DNA of 14,737 nucleotides, taken from assembly GCA_001303665.1 (NCBI GenBank), contig LJUF01000033.1, positions 1 to 14,737 of the forward strand. The letters run 5' to 3'. The position numbers and the translations under genes were made by a program. Positions within the stretch are counted from its first letter, which is position 1. Each line of letters starts with the position of its first letter. The DNA is from Phycisphaerae bacterium SM23_33 (lineage in GTDB: Bacteria > Planctomycetota > Phycisphaerae > SM23-33). Below the pieces are notes generated by a model. The model was not told the DNA's origin, made no database searches, and was given only the letters and a program-made list of their open reading frames with translations. Of the stretch, positions 13,986 to 14,737 are shown piece by piece.

Positions 13986-14737
13986 ATGCCGGCGGTAAAG
14001 ATCAGCATCATCGGCGGCGGGTCGGCGTACATGACGGCGATGTTCTCATCCCTGGCCCGCCTGGCCCGCGAGGGCGGCCTGGCCGGCAGCCGGATCGCCC
14101 TCATGGACATCGACATCGAGAACATCGAGCTCATGGGGCGGTGGGCCCAGGCCGTGGTGAAGAAACACGACCTGCCGCTGAACTTTTCCCACACCACCGA
14201 TCTGGAGGCGGCCCTGGACGGGGCCGACTTCGTGCTCTCGACCTTCCGAGCCGCCGGACTGGCCCACCGCTACCTCGACGAGACCATCCCGCTGAAGTAC
14301 GGCGAGCTGGGCAACGAGACCGTCGGCGTCGGCGGGGTGTTCATGGCCCTCCGCTGCATCCCCAAGGCGCTCGCCCTGGTGGAGGCCATGCAGCGCCGCT
14401 GCCCGCACGCCTGGCTCATCAACTACACCAACCCCGTCCACATGGTCACGGAGGCCTCCATCCGCGCCGGGCACGAGCGGACCATCGGCCTGTGCGACGG
14501 GGTCTATGGGGTGCAGTGGCTGGCCTGCAAGCTGCTGAAGATCCCCGTCAGCCGGGCCGGCGAGATTGAGGCCCACGTCGCCGGCGTGAACCACTGCACC
14601 TGGGCCCTGAAGCTGTTCCACCAGGACCGCGACCTGTACGCCGAGATGGACGGTCTCATCGCGGCGGCCGACCTGTCTGGGGCCGGCGGGTACGAGACCA
14701 TCGGCGGCACCGAGCTGAACGAGGTGGAGGCCGACGC
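13986..14737 (+). CDS. GH4 NAD-dependent glycosidase, partial (C-terminus off the right edge)
   Basis: The first 250 residues of a GH4 enzyme are present. Members cleave alpha- or beta-glycosides (galactosides, glucosides, galacturonides or 6-phospho sugars) by a redox and elimination route needing NAD and a divalent metal. Seen: the dinucleotide-binding loop ISIIGGGSAYM (6-16); DIDIENIELMGR (41-52); RYLDETIPLKYG (95-106) with GNETVGVGG (109-117); NYTNPVHM (146-153); metal-ligand Cys170 in IGLCDGVYG; and His203 in GVNHCTW. The residues after the metal cysteine read CDG, which is not one of the combinations I remember for well-studied phospho- or non-phospho-specific members, so no specificity is assigned. 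It is cytosolic. AAGGAG 6 nt upstream supports the start. It probably processes an imported sugar alongside the GH94 enzyme. Confidence 0.9.
   Translation, partial: MPAVKISIIGGGSAYMTAMFSSLARLAREGGLAGSRIALMDIDIENIELMGRWAQAVVKKHDLPLNFSHTTDLEAALDGADFVLSTFRAAGLAHRYLDETIPLKYGELGNETVGVGGVFMALRCIPKALALVEAMQRRCPHAWLINYTNPVHMVTEASIRAGHERTIGLCDGVYGVQWLACKLLKIPVSRAGEIEAHVAGVNHCTWALKLFHQDRDLYAEMDGLIAAADLSGAGGYETIGGTELNEVEAD

Overview
This 14.7 kb, GC-rich window looks like part of a chromosome from a Planctomycetota or related PVC-group bacterium. This is inferred from gene content: a secreted sialate-O-acetylesterase-like hydrolase with a Lys/Pro/Ala-rich insert, paired GH42-like hydrolases with a trimerisation-type domain, an ECF sigma factor overlapping a zinc-finger anti-sigma gene, and a 'YHLILSAYGFWLPNDPRGSW'-type Y1 transposase. 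No rRNA or tRNA is present to fix the taxonomy. Nearly every base pair is coding and no gap exceeds about 240 bp.

Layout. Minus strand: a zinc-metallopeptidase-like gene cut by the left edge (1-737), then a secreted SGNH acetylesterase (909-2435). A 234 bp divergent intergenic region follows. All remaining genes are on the plus strand: secreted GH42-like hydrolase A (2670-5276); a GC-rich repeat array with a hairpin (5277-5360) leading into a single-domain HUH/Y1 REP-associated-type transposase (5386-6024) bracketed by a near-perfect 19 bp inverted repeat; secreted GH42-like hydrolase B, a paralogue of A (6053-8920); a cytosolic GH94 glycoside phosphorylase (8982-11396); an ECF sigma factor (11539-12105); its overlapping membrane anti-sigma factor with a large extracytoplasmic domain (12102-13856); and an NAD-dependent GH4 glycosidase cut by the right edge (13986-14737).

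How the genes may work together (inference). The acetylesterase would strip acetyl groups from a decorated glycan. The two exported hydrolases would trim it. GH94 would phosphorolyse a beta-linked disaccharide inside the cell and GH4 would cleave another glycoside by its redox mechanism. The sigma/anti-sigma pair may sense the substrate or envelope state and control the locus. No transporter lies in the window, so the uptake step is unseen, and the substrate cannot be named from sequence.

The most unusual parts are the transposase unit wedged between two paralogous hydrolases, the divergent GH94, and an anti-sigma gene with a well-placed internal ribosome-binding site and start that could yield a second, zinc-finger-less product.
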